From positions 2,044,001 to 2,108,000 of the forward strand of contig NZ_CP120416.1 in the NCBI RefSeq assembly GCF_032773895.1: a stretch of 64,000 nucleotides of DNA, written 5' to 3'. This stretch comes from Teredinibacter sp. KSP-S5-2. GTDB lineage: Bacteria > Pseudomonadota > Gammaproteobacteria > Pseudomonadales > Cellvibrionaceae. The notes beneath the pieces are model-generated. The model saw only the letters and a list, made by a program, of their open reading frames with translations. It searched no databases and had not been told where the DNA came from. The translations under genes and the position numbers were made by a program. This document shows, piece by piece, positions 34,722 to 44,895 of the stretch (positions are counted from its first letter, which is position 1; every line of letters starts with the position of its first letter).

Positions 34722-35434
34722 GACAAATCGTACTCGATACCGAAACCACCGGCCTTGAGCCACAGCAGGGCCATAAAATCATTGAAATTGGTTGTGTTGA
34801 GTTGGTGAATCGAAAGCTAACCGGCAACCATTACCATCAGTATATCCAGCCGAACCGGGATATCGATGAGGCCGCGATTGAGGTGCACGGTATCACCCAG
34901 GAGTTCTTGGCTGATAAGCCGACGTTTGATGCCATTGTGAATGACTTTCTCGAATTCATTGATGGTGCAGAACTTATTATCCATAACGCACCATTCGACG
35001 TAGGCTTCCTAAATCATGAGCTTAAACAGGTTAACCCAGCTTTAGGAACTATTGAAGACCGCTGTAAAGTCCTGGATTCACTTGTCTTAGCAAGAAAGAA
35101 ACACCCAGGGCAAAAGAATAATCTGGATGCGTTGTGTAAGCGTTACATGGTGGACAACTCCCAACGTGATCTCCATGGCGCATTACTGGATTCGGAAATT
35201 CTGGCGGATGTATACCTAGCTATGACTGGTGGTCAGACCAATCTGGCGCTGAGTTCCAGTATGTCCTCAGGTGATAACGATGATGGGGAAGAAGTGGTTA
35301 TTCGTATCGACTCCAACCGACCACGCTTAAAAGTCATTCAAGCAACAGCGGAAGAGCTGGAAGCACATAGGAAGAAGCTCGAAGTCGTTGATAAAGCCTC
35401 CGGCGGGAAGTGCCTTTGGCTACATGAGTCGTAG
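34718..35434 (+). CDS. dnaQ: DNA polymerase III epsilon subunit (proofreading exonuclease)
   Basis: A 238-residue DEDDh exonuclease. ExoI '[11 protein letters not shown]', ExoII '[15 protein letters not shown]', ExoIII '[16 protein letters not shown]' with the catalytic His are all present. The C-terminal part (about 190-238) would carry the alpha-subunit-binding segment. It proofreads during chromosomal replication. The ATG overlaps the rnhA stop (ATGA), implying coupled translation. Confidence 0.96.
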   Translation: MRQIVLDTETTGLEPQQGHKIIEIGCVELVNRKLTGNHYHQYIQPNRDIDEAAIEVHGITQEFLADKPTFDAIVNDFLEFIDGAELIIHNAPFDVGFLNHELKQVNPALGTIEDRCKVLDSLVLARKKHPGQKNNLDALCKRYMVDNSQRDLHGALLDSEILADVYLAMTGGQTNLALSSSMSSGDNDDGEEVVIRIDSNRPRLKVIQATAEELEAHRKKLEVVDKASGGKCLWLHES

Positions 35435-35455
35435 CCACCTCGCTAGCAAGGTGGC
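35434..35455. terminator. Hairpin between convergent dnaQ and nhaB
   Basis: GCCACCT (35434-35440) pairs with AGGTGGC (35449-35455), with an inner GCTAGC palindrome. There is no U-tract on either side, so it is a weak or factor-assisted terminator, or simply an mRNA 3'-end stabiliser. Confidence 0.4.
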
Positions 35456-35468
35456 GTATAGGGGGAGC

Positions 35469-36977
35469 CTACAGATTGTAGGTCACAGCAAGTAAACCAA
35501 CCACGCTTAACACCACGGTGTACGGCAAAGCCATTAGCACCATTCTGCCGTATGACAGTCGGATAAGTGGTGCCAGAGCTGATGTCAATAGGAACAGGAA
35601 CGCAGCCTGCCCATTTGGTGTAGCAACACTGGGTAGGTTTGTCCCTGTATTGATTGCAACAGCCAGGGCATCAAAATGCTCCCGAGTGATAGTTCCCGCA
35701 TCCAATGCTGCTTTTACCTCGTTGATGTAGACGGTTGCCACAAATACGTTATCGCTGATCATTGATAATGCGCCGTTAGCGATAAAAAACATGGGTTTTT
35801 GTACATCTGGGTCTAGGGATAAAACGAAATTAATGATTGGTGCAAATAAGTGCTGGTCGTGAATGACGGCAACAATAGCAAAAAACACGGCGAGAAGAGC
35901 GGTAAAAGGAAGGGCCTCTTCAAAAGCATGGCCGATGCGATGTTCGTCTGTTATTCCGCGCATTGTGGTGAGTAAAACAATGACCATCAAGCCGATCAAC
36001 CCAACTTCCGCTAGTTGCAGTGCAAGGGCTAAAACCAACGTAACTGCGACCACAGCCTGAGCAATCAATTCGGCTTTATCTGTCACTGTGAGTTTATCAA
36101 CAGTCTCTTGATTAAACTGATTTAGTACTTTTCTGACATTTTCTGGAAGCTTGGCTCCGTAGCCGAATATTTTGGTCTTTTCCAGCAGGATACAGGTTAC
36201 CAGGCCGGACAACGCTGCCGGAATTGACACAGGGCCCATAACCAGGAAAAACTCGACAAATTTCCAGCCAGCTTTTTCGCCGATAAGTAAGTTTTGTGGC
36301 TCTCCAACTAATGTACACACACCACCTAATGCGGTACCAACTGCACCATGCATAACAAGGCTACGTAAAAAGCTGCGAAATTCCTGCAAATCTTGTCTGT
36401 GTTGTTCATGAATAGAACCATCTGAAAAATGGTCATGATCCATATGCGTTTGTTTGCCTGATGCGAATTTGTGGTAAACCGAGTAGAAGCCAACGGCAAC
36501 ACTGATTAACACCGCTGTGACAGTTAGAGCATCGAGGAAAGCGGAAAGAAAAGCTGCTACGGCGCAAAAGAGAACCGATAGAATGGTTTTTGAGCGTATA
36601 CCTAGCAGGATTTTGGTGAATACGTAAAGCAGCAGGTCTTTCATGAAATAGATACCTGCGACCATAAAAATCAACAATAAAATCACTGCAAAATTGGAAT
36701 GCAGTTCGTGATAAACGTTGTGGGGAGTGGTTAAACCGAGAGCTAATGCTTCAATTGCCAGCAGTCCACCCGGTTGCAATGGATAACACTTCAGTGCCAT
36801 AGCCAGGGTGAAAATAAACTCACCGATTAATACCCAACCAGCCAAAAATGGGTCTATATAGACCAAAATAGGGTTAATCAGTAAAAATGCGATGATGGTT
36901 TGTTTGTACCAAGTAGCACTGGGCCCAAGGAAGTTTGCCCCAAAGGCTTTTAAAACAGAACCAGAGGACTGAGTCAT
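35469..36977 (-). CDS. nhaB: Na+/H+ antiporter NhaB
   Basis: A 502-residue, about 12-helix inner-membrane antiporter from ATG 36977, which has a GGAG site and gives the standard NhaB length; an open frame extends 59 residues further but is charged and not NhaB-like. Characteristic stretches include '[20 protein letters not shown]', '[20 protein letters not shown]' and '[17 protein letters not shown]'. It exports sodium in exchange for protons, suiting a marine or saline habitat. Neighbourhood with fimL matches Pseudomonas gene order. Confidence 0.95.
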   Translation of the reverse strand: MTQSSGSVLKAFGANFLGPSATWYKQTIIAFLLINPILVYIDPFLAGWVLIGEFIFTLAMALKCYPLQPGGLLAIEALALGLTTPHNVYHELHSNFAVILLLIFMVAGIYFMKDLLLYVFTKILLGIRSKTILSVLFCAVAAFLSAFLDALTVTAVLISVAVGFYSVYHKFASGKQTHMDHDHFSDGSIHEQHRQDLQEFRSFLRSLVMHGAVGTALGGVCTLVGEPQNLLIGEKAGWKFVEFFLVMGPVSIPAALSGLVTCILLEKTKIFGYGAKLPENVRKVLNQFNQETVDKLTVTDKAELIAQAVVAVTLVLALALQLAEVGLIGLMVIVLLTTMRGITDEHRIGHAFEEALPFTALLAVFFAIVAVIHDQHLFAPIINFVLSLDPDVQKPMFFIANGALSMISDNVFVATVYINEVKAALDAGTITREHFDALAVAINTGTNLPSVATPNGQAAFLFLLTSALAPLIRLSYGRMVLMALPYTVVLSVVGLLAVTYNL

Positions 36978-37450
36978 TTTTTGACACTCCGAAAAGATCT
37001 TTTTATTAGTGAAGAGTAGATCAATCGCTGAGCATTCGTCATATTTGGTTATGTATACCTTAATTTTTAAAAAATGCGCTAGCCTTGATCTTGAATGCTG
37101 GCGGGTGGGGAAAGAAGTTAAAAATGAATGAATTGTCGTTAAAAAGCAATACAAAATCTGGCTTTTGCATAGAAAATGACTAAAAATTGCGATTGCTGTT
37201 TATTTATTGTTCGCGATTCAAACGATTGTGACAAAATCGAGACTTTTTCTTAAGGATGAGTTGTAAGCCCACGAAAATTAACGATTTTTTGGCAAAGGGT
37301 ATTATACTAAGCGAATAAGCATCTGTGCGTTTGTAATACTCGCACTAAGTGAAGGGCTAATAAACTATTGGTGGAGCGGTTTAGTTCAAGGATTGTCGCC
37401 CGAAAGTTTTGGTCGAGAAAATTAAACAACTACTGCGGAGTTTAACTAAC
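36978..37450. other. Divergent promoter region between nhaB and fimL
   Basis: 473 bases with no gene. AT-rich; the nhaB ribosome site (CGGAG on the minus strand) lies near 36985-36990. No operator or riboswitch was recognised. Confidence 0.5.
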
Positions 37451-39163
37451 GTGAATTCGATGGACGCTGTGAATTTTCAGTCCCTTAATATGGTACGAGA
37501 AGAGCTCGTTGCCACAATTGAGCAATCTGCTCGTCACCTAGAAAACTTCGTGACCGCCCAGGATGATGGTGAAAGCCTGCAAGCCTGTATCGATGGTATT
37601 CAACAAATCGTAGGTATTCTGCGCCTAATTCAATTTCGCGGCGCCTGCCAGTTAGCGGAAGAGTTGCTTGCTACAGCGAATGATATTGTCCCTGGTGGGA
37701 CGGGAAAACAGTATGAGCGCCGCCTTGAGGTGGTGAGTAACGTCTTCTTCGTTATGGCTCGGTACTTGGAATATGTTCAGCAAACAGAGCGTAAGGTTCC
37801 TGTTCTCTTAATCCCCTGGATAAACAGTTTACGCAAGTTAAGGGGAGAGCCCGCATACCCAGAAAGCCATTTCTTTAATTTCAATATTTCCACCGTAGTC
37901 CCACCGGAAGTTGAAAAACTTTCTGTAGACAGCGCTAACTTTAAGTCCACCCTACGCAGAATTCGGCAAATGTATCAGGTCGGGTTATTAGGTTACATTC
38001 GTGAAAGAAATACCAAAAACTCCATAGCGCTTATGCGTCGAGCTTTAATTCGTTTACACAAAATTGCCGGCTCGGCGAAGTCGTTATCCAGCTTGTGGTG
38101 GTTGGGGAATGTGGCGCTTGAGGTATTTATTTCTGAGAAGATGGAAGTCATTGAATCTCGGAAGCTGTTATTGGGGCGAATTGATCGCGTTATTAAGCAA
38201 GTACAAGATGTAGGCGAAAGTGCGTTTGATGCGGCACCCCCCAAATCGCTGATCAAAGAGTTGGTTTATTTGATTATGTTGTCCGGTGCGGATACCGAAA
38301 AGACCAAAAGAGTTAGGCAGGCATCGGGAGTCACAAGCTTCCCTTATACCGATAAAAGCCTGGCAAGTGAACGTGATGGCTTAAATGGTCCGAGCGCCCA
38401 TACCGTAAGTTCACTCGCAAAAGTTCTGCAGTCCGAAATTTCGAACACCAAAAAAGTGCTGGAAAATGCAACCCAAACAGCCACTCAGGAAATTGATGAT
38501 TTGGCTGGGTTCACTCAAACGCTGAAAAACATTGCCGAGATATTGGCTGTTGTGGGGCTTAATTCGGCCAGTGGGACGTTGAAAGAGGAAATAAAACGGG
38601 TAGAAAAGTGGGGCGATGATGATGGTGTAACGCCTGCGGAGTTAACACAGGTAGCTAACACATTGCTGTTCATTGAAAGTACCGTTTCAAGTCTGGATAA
38701 AGCTGGCCTCGCGGATACACAGAGCTTTGAAATTACCCAGGAAGCTCGTAACGACGCAGTGGCGTCGAGTGAACTGGCTATTGCGCAAAAGATTGTGGTG
38801 GAAGAGTGTGAAGCTGGTATATCGCTCACCAAGCGTGCGTTAAATTCGTTTTCGGATTCCTATGATACCGGCCATATCCGTAATATTGCTAAAACCTTGA
38901 ATACGGTCAGGGGTGGGATGATCATGCTTAAGAAGGATAGAGCTGCAAATATCCTCAAAAAGTGCTCGGTTTTTGTGGAAGAAGTCCTGCTTGATAAGGA
39001 GCCACCTGCCGCTATTAAAGAGTTATTGGAAACTTTTGCTGATGTCGTGATCTCTATAGAGTACTATTTGGATTCCGCAACCAGTACGCTGCAAATGGAC
39101 GAAAATGTTCTCAAAATTGCAGAAGAGGGGTTGGAAGCACTGGGGCATGCCGTAAACGAATAA
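37451..39163 (+). CDS. fimL: FimL-like type IV pilus / cAMP regulator
   Basis: About 570 residues, all-helical and acidic, without membrane segments. The N-terminus ('FQSLNMVREELVATIEQSARHLENF', outline) and repeated Hpt-like helical bundles resemble FimL of Pseudomonas aeruginosa and the N-terminal part of ChpA. The pseudo-Hpt helices lack a clear phosphorylatable His, as in FimL. FimL works with the Pil-Chp system and adenylate cyclase CyaB to control twitching motility. Start: GTG 37451 has a GGAG site 10 bases upstream; ATG 37460 is the alternative, and a TTG at 37409 is less likely. Confidence 0.82.
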   Translation: MNSMDAVNFQSLNMVREELVATIEQSARHLENFVTAQDDGESLQACIDGIQQIVGILRLIQFRGACQLAEELLATANDIVPGGTGKQYERRLEVVSNVFFVMARYLEYVQQTERKVPVLLIPWINSLRKLRGEPAYPESHFFNFNISTVVPPEVEKLSVDSANFKSTLRRIRQMYQVGLLGYIRERNTKNSIALMRRALIRLHKIAGSAKSLSSLWWLGNVALEVFISEKMEVIESRKLLLGRIDRVIKQVQDVGESAFDAAPPKSLIKELVYLIMLSGADTEKTKRVRQASGVTSFPYTDKSLASERDGLNGPSAHTVSSLAKVLQSEISNTKKVLENATQTATQEIDDLAGFTQTLKNIAEILAVVGLNSASGTLKEEIKRVEKWGDDDGVTPAELTQVANTLLFIESTVSSLDKAGLADTQSFEITQEARNDAVASSELAIAQKIVVEECEAGISLTKRALNSFSDSYDTGHIRNIAKTLNTVRGGMIMLKKDRAANILKKCSVFVEEVLLDKEPPAAIKELLETFADVVISIEYYLDSATSTLQMDENVLKIAEEGLEALGHAVNE

Positions 39164-39254
39164 ATTGCCGGCCATAGCCTTCCGGGGTAGGATGCCCTCC
39201 CGGGTTGAGTGCTTAAAAATAACAACATTGGATACAACTGAGTAAGAACTCTCT

Positions 39255-39911
39255 ATGTTTTGGGGTGCGACCACAGGTTTCATAATCGTCATTTCGTTGA
39301 TAGCCATATTTTTTGGCCTAAAATTATTGGGTCATAAAGGATGGCTTTTGGGTTGGCTGAGAGGCTCACTTGGTTTGTTGATGCTTGTTCTTGCCGCAGT
39401 TTGCATTCTGGTGGCAATGGATCTGAATAGCTACCAACAGCTTCTGGCTGAAAAACCTGTCATTACACTCAGTTTCGAAAAGCTCGATGAGCAGTCATTC
39501 AAAGCCAAGCTTGTTTATGTTGAGGAAGGTGTAGAAAAGGATTACGTGCTTAAAGGGGATCAATGGCAGGTAGATGCCCGGATTATCCGTTGGTTGGGTT
39601 TTTTCCAGGCGATGGGTGCGACACCGGCTTACCGGTTAGATCGGATTAGTGGCCGTTACTATTCCCTCGAAGATGAGCGTCGCAAGGATAGGACGGTTCA
39701 TCAAATGACTGATCAACAATATGGACTGGATACCTGGTCCTGGTTGAACGCCCACAGTAGCTTTGTTCCTTGGGTCGACGCAATTTATGGTAGCGCGACA
39801 TACTTGCCAATGGAGGATGGCGCTCTGTATCAAATCTCATTAACGCATAACGGACTGGTTGCGAAACCTCTTAATGACCTCGCCACAGACGCCATAAACC
39901 GCTGGCAATAA
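39255..39911 (+). CDS. Conserved membrane protein of unknown function
   Basis: A 218-residue protein with two N-terminal membrane helices (about 5-22 and 33-56) and a soluble, probably periplasmic, domain (60-218) rich in aromatic residues ('WQVDARIIRWLGFFQAMG', 'YRLDRISGRYYSLEDE'). Homologues are often loosely called cation/multidrug efflux pump, which the sequence does not support. It sits 91 bases after fimL and 38 bases before sohB, so an operon with either is possible. Confidence 0.75.
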   Translation: MFWGATTGFIIVISLIAIFFGLKLLGHKGWLLGWLRGSLGLLMLVLAAVCILVAMDLNSYQQLLAEKPVITLSFEKLDEQSFKAKLVYVEEGVEKDYVLKGDQWQVDARIIRWLGFFQAMGATPAYRLDRISGRYYSLEDERRKDRTVHQMTDQQYGLDTWSWLNAHSSFVPWVDAIYGSATYLPMEDGALYQISLTHNGLVAKPLNDLATDAINRWQ

Positions 39912-39949
39912 ACATGAATTCGAATTAGTTAGTCAATCTGGAGTTTCTT

Positions 39950-40996
39950 TTGGAATTTTTATACGAATACGGCTTATTTTTGGCCAAGGCTGTCACCATT
40001 GTGGTTGCGATTGGCGCTGTCATCGCACTTATTGTATCCGCTGGTATGAAAGGACAGGGGCACGACTCTGGTCATATCGAGGTTAAAAGCTTAAACGATA
40101 AGTTTGATGATATTGAAGAGACAATGAAGTCCGTTGTCCTGTCTGAAGGCCAGTTTAAGGAAGAGCAAAAAGCAAAGAAAAAGCAGGAAAAAGAAGAAAA
40201 GAAAGCTGCAAAAAAAGCCAAAGATCAATCAGCGGATGAGAAGCCTCGTGTGTATGTGGCTGAGTTCGATGGGGATATTAAGGCATCCGCCGTAGAAGAA
40301 CTACGGGAAGTCGTAACTGCGATTCTAGCTCTGGCAAAGCCTGAGGATGAAGTTGTCGTTAAGTTGGAAAGCCAGGGTGGAATGGTTCACAGCTATGGTT
40401 TGGCTTCGAGTCAGCTGGACCGTTTAGTCAGTGCCAGTATTCCACTAACCATCTGTGTAGATAAAGTTGCTGCCAGTGGTGGTTACATGATGGCTTGTGT
40501 GGCCAACAAAATTCTTGCTGCGCCATTCGCAATTATTGGTTCTATTGGTGTGGTCGCCCAGCTTCCGAATTTCCATCGCTTGCTCAAAAAGAACGATATT
40601 GACTATGAAATGCTGACAGCCGGTGAGTACAAGCGTACTTTAACCATGTTCGGTGAGAACACGGATAAGGGGCGTCAGAAGTTCATGGAAGATCTGGAAG
40701 ATACTCACGAATTATTTAAAGAGTTCATTACCGACCATCGGCCACAGGTTAACATCGATGAAGTGGCTACGGGTGAAATCTGGTTCGGTCGACGTGCTGT
40801 AGAAAAAGCGCTTATTGATGAGGTGATGACCTCGGATCAATATTTATTTGATTTAAAAGAACGTGCAGATATCTACCAAGTTGAATTTGTTCAGAAAAAA
40901 TCTCTGCAGGAAAAGCTGGGGATTTCTGTTGAGGCTTCCATTGATAAGGCGTTTAGCAAAATATGGCAAACACTTAACAACAAAATATTCAGTTAA
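39950..40996 (+). CDS. sohB: S49-family membrane protease SohB
   Basis: A 348-residue protein starting at TTG 39950 behind a GGAG site. N-terminal membrane helix (about 10-30), a Lys/Glu-rich coiled segment (about 65-90), then the S49 domain: nucleophile Ser in 'KVAASGGYMMA', 'IIGSIGVVAQLPN', and general-base Lys in 'TAGEYKRTLT'. SohB is a signal-peptide-peptidase-like protease in the inner membrane or periplasm. A strong terminator follows 23 bases after the stop. Confidence 0.93.
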   Translation: MEFLYEYGLFLAKAVTIVVAIGAVIALIVSAGMKGQGHDSGHIEVKSLNDKFDDIEETMKSVVLSEGQFKEEQKAKKKQEKEEKKAAKKAKDQSADEKPRVYVAEFDGDIKASAVEELREVVTAILALAKPEDEVVVKLESQGGMVHSYGLASSQLDRLVSASIPLTICVDKVAASGGYMMACVANKILAAPFAIIGSIGVVAQLPNFHRLLKKNDIDYEMLTAGEYKRTLTMFGENTDKGRQKFMEDLEDTHELFKEFITDHRPQVNIDEVATGEIWFGRRAVEKALIDEVMTSDQYLFDLKERADIYQVEFVQKKSLQEKLGISVEASIDKAFSKIWQTLNNKIFS

Positions 40997-41019
40997 TACT
41001 CGTTGTCAAAAAGAAAAAT

Positions 41020-41044
41020 GCCACCCTGGAGGTGGCTTTTTTTT
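41020..41044 (+). terminator. Intrinsic terminator after sohB
   Basis: GCCACC (41020-41025) pairs with GGTGGC (41031-41036) across a 5-base loop, followed by eight T. Confidence 0.9.
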
Positions 41045-41108
41045 GCCCAACAATAATGTCGGTTTTTATGTGTGATTACTTCCACTAAAAAGGTTAAGAC
41101 TAAAAAAA

Positions 41109-42275
41109 CTAATCCCGTCGAAGCTTATCCGATACCGCAATTGGGTTCGGGAAGTTAAAGATTACGATGTAACTTGAAATTACAAAGGTGATTATCGCGG
41201 CTGACTGAACGAGAAGTGATGCTTCGTCACCGATTAAATTTTTTGAATACGCGAGGAAAACAATAAGTAAAGAAAACTCACTTATTTGTCCCAATCTAAA
41301 GCCTATATCCCATGCTAAGTTTTCTTTTTCGCTGTGCTGACGAAGCAATAAATAAAAAATACCAGGTTTAAGCAACAATACCGCGATAGCAAACACACTC
41401 ACAGCGCCGATTACCTGAGGTATTAATGCTAAATTAAGTTGGGCGCCGAGGGAGAAGAAAAACAGGACTAAAAAGAAATCACGAAGAGGCTTCAAGCTTA
41501 ATGCTATATATTGTGCAATAGGGCTGGTCGCAATAGTAATGCCAGCAATAAATGCTCCTATCTCAGCCGATAAATGTAATCTTTCAGAAAGTTCCGCTAG
41601 ACCGAGGCACCAGGCAATAGCGAGTAAAAAAATGTATTCGTGAAAGCGGTCAAACTTGGTAATTAGATTAATTAAAACAAAGCGAACAAAAAGGTAAGCT
41701 CCGCCAGCTATAAGTGGCAGTGCCGCAAGCGCAGTAAGCATCGGTTTAATTTGGAAGCTGCCAGCCGAACTGCTGAGTAGTATTAACAAACAGAATATGG
41801 CCAGGAAGTCTTGTAAAAGCAGCAAGCCGACCATTAATTCGCCCGTGTATTTGTGGTGCAATACCGTGGTGGGTAAAAGCTTGATGCCAATAATCGTACT
41901 GGAAAACATGGATGCCATACCAATAATGGCAGACTCTGTTAATGTAAACCCAAAACTAATACCGATGATAAAACCAATCGCGGCAAAGCAGGCACTGCTT
42001 ATGACTGCAACACTGGTCGCTTTACGTAGTACAACCAACAAGGCTTTTGGTTGCATATCCAGGCCAAGCAAAAATAACAGGAAGATGATGCCAATATGTG
42101 ACATATCTGTGATATAGGAAATATCCTTTAAAACTTCCAGGCCAAACGGGCCTAGTAACGCACCGATTGCAATGTATGCAACAAGAATCGGTTGTCGGCT
42201 GTACAGCGCTAATGAGGCAATAAGTGCGGAACCGCAAAATATCAAGAAAAACGTTTCGAGAATAACTCCGCTCAT
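41109..42275 (-). CDS. CPA2-family cation/proton antiporter (Kef-type, membrane domain only)
   Basis: A 388-residue protein with about 11-12 membrane helices and the Na_H_Exchanger fold: 'ILVAYIAIGALLGPFGLE', 'GLLLLQDFLAIFCLLIL' and 'SAEIGAFIAGITIA' are typical of Kef/YbaL antiporters. The C-terminal nucleotide-binding (RCK/TrkA-N) domain of KefB/KefC is absent; the protein ends after the last helix. It probably exchanges K+ or Na+ for protons. Transcribed alone, convergent with sohB. Confidence 0.9.
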   Translation of the reverse strand: MSGVILETFFLIFCGSALIASLALYSRQPILVAYIAIGALLGPFGLEVLKDISYITDMSHIGIIFLLFLLGLDMQPKALLVVLRKATSVAVISSACFAAIGFIIGISFGFTLTESAIIGMASMFSSTIIGIKLLPTTVLHHKYTGELMVGLLLLQDFLAIFCLLILLSSSAGSFQIKPMLTALAALPLIAGGAYLFVRFVLINLITKFDRFHEYIFLLAIAWCLGLAELSERLHLSAEIGAFIAGITIATSPIAQYIALSLKPLRDFFLVLFFFSLGAQLNLALIPQVIGAVSVFAIAVLLLKPGIFYLLLRQHSEKENLAWDIGFRLGQISEFSLLIVFLAYSKNLIGDEASLLVQSAAIITFVISSYIVIFNFPNPIAVSDKLRRD

Positions 42276-42434
42276 TAATTAGCCTAATTTGAGATGTATG
42301 TGAGTGGATAACAAAACTGTCGCACAGAATGTATTTTTTAAAAAAAGAATGATCTGTGAGTAAATTATCGTTCAAAACCCATGATATTTCATGGACTTGA
42401 TGAAAAAAACCGGGAACAGATCAAGTGCTGAGAA

Positions 42435-42459
42435 GGGCTGCGCCAAGCAGCGGCAGCCC
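42435..42459 (-). terminator. Possible terminator after the DUF934 gene
   Basis: GGGCTGC (42435-42441) pairs with GCAGCCC (42453-42459) just beyond the DUF934 stop. The expected U-run on the minus strand is weak (TTCT), so efficiency is doubtful. Confidence 0.4.
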
Positions 42460-42470
42460 AAAAGGAATTA

Positions 42471-42953
42471 TTAAGCTCTACGCCTAAAAAGTGGTTGCGG
42501 TTCGTCAACAGCCGCCTGATAGCTATTACTAAAATCGTTTAAACGATTCAACATGGATTCAAGATTACAGTCGTCTTCCATCTTGAACGCATTAAAGCCA
42601 CAACGAGATAGATAAAACACCTGGTCTTCCATGAAATGGCCTACAGCGCGCAGTTCACCAGTAAAATCATACTGTTCACGAAGCATGCGGCCAATAGAGA
42701 AACCTCTACCATCGGCGAAGGCGGGGAAGTCCACCGCAATCAATTTCAGTGATGGAACATAATCGGCTATTGCTTCGATTGAAGCATCACTGGCCAACCA
42801 CACAGCAGTGCGCTCCGTGTCGAGGTTACCTTCTTTCGCGGCCTTTAAAAAAGCGTCAAGAGACAGAATCTGATTGCCGTTGCCAGTACCTTCTTCGCGA
42901 ACAATAGACCAGCTATCGTCGATAATCTCTTTATCTTTAATGAGCTTTTGCAT
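42471..42953 (-). CDS. DUF934 protein associated with sulfite reduction
   Basis: A 161-residue soluble protein from ATG 42953, chosen over a longer frame because it gives the standard N-terminus 'MQKLIKDKEIIDDSW' and overlaps the end of cysI by 17 bases. 'VWLASDASIEAIADYVPSLKLIAVDFPAFADGRGFS' (outline) contains the DFPxFxDGRGFS signature of DUF934. The family is almost always next to cysI, cysH or cysD and is thought to assist sulfate assimilation; biochemical role is unsettled. Confidence 0.9.
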   Translation of the reverse strand: MQKLIKDKEIIDDSWSIVREEGTGNGNQILSLDAFLKAAKEGNLDTERTAVWLASDASIEAIADYVPSLKLIAVDFPAFADGRGFSIGRMLREQYDFTGELRAVGHFMEDQVFYLSRCGFNAFKMEDDCNLESMLNRLNDFSNSYQAAVDEPQPLFRRRA

Positions 42954-44601
42954 ATACACGCTCCTTAAATAGGTCGTGTCCAACACGACGGTATGTATCG
43001 ATAAATCTTTCACCTTCGACGCGGTTTTCCGTGTATACGTCAACAAGCTTTTGAATCACACCTGGCATTTCCTCTCGCGAGAATGCAGGGCCGAGTACCT
43101 TTGCCAAAGCAGCGTCTTTTAGAGAGCTACCACCAAGCTGAACCTGATAGAACTCCTCACCTTTCTTATCGACACCAAGAATACCTATATGGCCGATATG
43201 GTGGTGGCCGCAGGCATTCATACAACCTGAAATATTCAAATCCAGGTCGCCCAAATCATAGAGATAATCGAGATCGTCGAACTGTCGCTGGATGGCTTCT
43301 GCTACAGGAATAGATTTGGCATTCGCCAGTGAGCAAAAGTCACCGCCAGGGCAGCAAATCATATCGGTTAGGGTGCCGATATTTGGCGTAGCAAAACCAG
43401 CTTGTTTGGCTTCGTGCCACAAATCAAGCAGTTGAGAGGCTTTCACATCTGCTAGAACAATATTTTGCTCATGGGTTGCTCGTACTTCGCCGTATGTGTA
43501 TTTCTCTGCAAGATCTGCAATCGCTTCTAGCTGAGCGGAGGTCACGTCCCCTGGAGCCACGCCTGTAGGTTTTAAAGACAGAGTAACGCATCGATAGCCA
43601 GGCACGCGATGTTCGCTCACATTACGTCTAACCCAATTGCCGAACGCCTTGTTTTCACGTGCTTGTGCATCGACAAGAGCATGAGATTCCTCATCAGAAA
43701 TCTCTTCGTACTCAGGTTCGGTGAAAAAGCTTTTTGCTCGTTTGATTTCTTTATCTGTAAGCAGAGTGGGAGTGTCTTTAAGCTTTTCCCATTCCAGGCT
43801 AACCTTCTCAGCAAAAGCCTCTGTCCCCATAGCCTTCACAAGTATCTTGATTCGGGCTTTATACTTGTTGTCTCTTCGGCCATGCAGGTTGTACACCCTT
43901 AGAATGGCTTCCAGATAGGTAAGAATGTCGTTTTCCGGAACGAAACTATTGATTTCGCTACCAATGATGGGAGTTCGGCCCAAGCCACCGCCGACAAGAA
44001 CAGTGAAACCAATTTCTCCGTTTTCTTTCTTGACCAACTGAAGGCCAATATCGTGAAAGTGAATGGCGGCACGGTCTTCTTGAGAGCCACACACAGCGAT
44101 TTTGAACTTTCGGGGAAGGAAGGCAAATTCGGGGTGAAATGTTGACCACTGACGAATGATTTCGCAGTAGGGGCGAGGATCGATAATTTCATCTTTGGCA
44201 ACGCCTGCGAACTGATCCGAAGTGACGTTACGAATACAGTTACCGCTGGTTTGCACTGCGTGCATTTCGACCTCGGCAAGCTCTTCAAGAATATCGGGTA
44301 CTTCTTCCAGTTTTGGCCAGTTCAGTTGGATATTCTGACGCGTCGTAATATGACAGTAGCCTTTGTCATAGTGACGGGTAATGTAGGCAATCTTGCGAAG
44401 CTGAGTGGCATTTAGCATTCCGTATGGAACGGCGATACGCAACATCGGTGCAAGTCGTTGGATGTAAAGTCCGTTTTGTAGGCGAAGCGGTAGAAACTGA
44501 TCCTCTTTTAATTCTCCCGCTAAATATCGTTCTGTCTGACCGCGAAATTGAGCAACACGCTCTTTAACTAGCTTATGGTCATGTTCGTCGTAAACGTACA
44601 T
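42937..44601 (-). CDS. cysI: Sulfite reductase hemoprotein CysI
   Basis: A 554-residue siroheme/4Fe-4S enzyme. Two ferredoxin-like NIR_SIR domains ('YCHITTRQNIQLNWP' and 'GEVRATHEQNIVLADV') flank siroheme-binding cores. The cluster ligands C417-x5-C423 and C460-x3-C464 ('SGCMNACGHHH') are present. It reduces sulfite to sulfide for cysteine synthesis. No flavoprotein cysJ is adjacent, as in Pseudomonas, so the electron donor is probably ferredoxin or encoded elsewhere. Operon with the downstream DUF934 gene. Confidence 0.94.
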   Translation of the reverse strand: MYVYDEHDHKLVKERVAQFRGQTERYLAGELKEDQFLPLRLQNGLYIQRLAPMLRIAVPYGMLNATQLRKIAYITRHYDKGYCHITTRQNIQLNWPKLEEVPDILEELAEVEMHAVQTSGNCIRNVTSDQFAGVAKDEIIDPRPYCEIIRQWSTFHPEFAFLPRKFKIAVCGSQEDRAAIHFHDIGLQLVKKENGEIGFTVLVGGGLGRTPIIGSEINSFVPENDILTYLEAILRVYNLHGRRDNKYKARIKILVKAMGTEAFAEKVSLEWEKLKDTPTLLTDKEIKRAKSFFTEPEYEEISDEESHALVDAQARENKAFGNWVRRNVSEHRVPGYRCVTLSLKPTGVAPGDVTSAQLEAIADLAEKYTYGEVRATHEQNIVLADVKASQLLDLWHEAKQAGFATPNIGTLTDMICCPGGDFCSLANAKSIPVAEAIQRQFDDLDYLYDLGDLDLNISGCMNACGHHHIGHIGILGVDKKGEEFYQVQLGGSSLKDAALAKVLGPAFSREEMPGVIQKLVDVYTENRVEGERFIDTYRRVGHDLFKERVYAKAH

Positions 44602-44895
44602 GTGGTCGATTTACCTTTGTTGTCAGTGAAATTCAGGTTGTTTAATAATCAAAACAAAACGTTGAGTATCAGAACACCGGAAATTTAAAGGAGGTGAAGG
44701 ATACAGCATTCGCTTATAAAAACGAAGAAATTCAATGATATGAGCCAGCTGAATAATGGCCGTTTTCCCAGATAAGGCATATAAGTTTTAAATCTATACG
44801 TTGCTGAAAATTGAAAGCGGTGCTATTCGTTAAGTTAATAGTAAAGCTGCCGTTATAACTAATACAGATGATAAAAATTTTGGGGCTGAACCAAT